The notes under the pieces: model-generated | Told to the model about the DNA's origin: nothing | Seen by the model: only the letters and a program-made list of their open reading frames with translations | Database searches by the model: none | Part shown: positions 63,824 through 64,000 of the stretch, one piece after another | How the letters are laid out: each line of letters starts with the position of its first letter | Position numbering within the stretch: the stretch's first letter is position 1 | DNA from: Chamaelirium japonicum | Taxonomy: Eukaryota > Streptophyta > Magnoliopsida > Liliales > Melanthiaceae | Length of the DNA stretch: 64,000 nt | Reading direction: 5' to 3' | Assembly (NCBI GenBank): GCA_947650365.1 | Contig: CANTAL010000023.1 | Span: 1,805,501 to 1,869,500 of the forward strand | Program-made: the position numbers and the translations under genes

Positions 63824-64000
63824 TATGAATGAATTAGAATGGATCGTACGAATGAATTAGAGTTGATACATTCGTGCGAATGAATTAGAATGGATCGTAT
63901 GAATGAATTAGATTGGATCGTATGAATGAATTATAATGGATCATGCGAATGAATTAGAATAGATCATACGAATGAATTAGAATGGATCGTACGAATGAAT
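63824..64000 (+). repeat. F block 35 (runs off the window)
   Basis: Entered through CGTACATGTATGAATG, the same type of switch as at 20,225 and at the cassette ends. It contains GAGTTGATACATTCGTGC, matching 20,263 and 43,853, and continues past the end. Confidence 0.92.

Larger units (their letters stand above)
1..64000. repeat. 23-bp satellite array filling the window
   Basis: Every line of the window is made of one 23-bp unit or its reverse complement. The purine-rich strand has GAATGAATTAG at unit positions 1-11, AATG at 12-15 and GATCGTAC at 16-23; the spacing of 23 is direct, for example units starting at 61 and 84. The unit is 8/23 G+C with 15/23 purines. Common variants change TTAG to ATAG or GTAAG, GTAC to GTGC or GTAT, and GATCG to GATCA or GATTG. 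A 28-bp form carries ATACATTCGTGC. The junction of two units contains the palindrome TCGTACGA. No unique sequence longer than a few tens of bases interrupts the array. It is a eukaryotic-type satellite; I do not recognise the family. Confidence 0.97.

Noticed and set aside
1..64000. CRISPR array
   Set aside because: The period of 23 bp has no unique spacers, units vary in sequence, orientation flips, and there are no cas genes or leader.
1..64000. CENP-B box
   Set aside because: TTCGTACGATCC fits the first half (TTCG, four bases, A), but CATT stands where CGGG is required, so there is no real match.
1..64000. Telomeric repeat
   Set aside because: No short G-rich telomere motif is present, and the unit is AT-rich with a 23-bp period.

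Overview
The whole 64-kb window is satellite DNA. I see no gene, RNA gene, transposon or unique sequence. Everything is built from one AT-rich (about 65% A+T) unit of 23 bp. On its purine-rich strand the unit carries GAATGAATTAG at positions 1-11 and GATCGTAC at positions 16-23. Simple arithmetic gives roughly 2,700 units. A 64-kb gene-free array with higher-order structure and CpG-type decay points to eukaryotic heterochromatin (centromeric, pericentromeric, subtelomeric, or a sex or B chromosome). I do not recognise the satellite and cannot name the species.

The array does not run in one direction. I count 69 blocks that alternate between the purine-rich strand on + (called F) and its reverse complement on + (called R), with 68 orientation switches; block edges are good to about 10-20 bp. 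From 1 to 41 kb the blocks are mostly 0.1-2 kb long and heavily interleaved. From 41 to 62 kb the array is almost all F. The last 1.7 kb is mainly R. Many switch points are not independent: the same junction sequence recurs at distant places, so a few ancestral inversion hinges have been copied with their flanks.

Three levels of structure sit above the 23-mer. (1) Variant units recur, most often a 28-bp form carrying ATACATTCGTGC. (2) Segments of 0.3-2.4 kb are duplicated in direct or inverted orientation: 4.33-6.76/13.55-15.75 kb, 15.78-17.00/33.92-35.14 kb (gap-free, offset 18,140), 27.4-28.6/29.1-30.4 kb, 36.9-37.7/38.4-39.2 kb, and an inverted pair at 20.5-21.0/25.75-26.3 kb. (3) Four tandem copies of a 4,866-bp higher-order repeat, about 99.8% identical by eye, fill 41,270 to about 60,750. 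Each carries one 272-bp inverted cassette.

A non-canonical module with a T6 or A6-A7 tract marks six of the R-to-F switches. Three F-to-R switches are exact fold-backs (43, 70 and 43 bp perfect stems round the same 16-nt spacer). Open reading frames of 60-110 codons occur, but they are by-products of the repeat and are not annotated as genes. Nothing here suggests genes working together; the biology is in how the array has been amplified and inverted.
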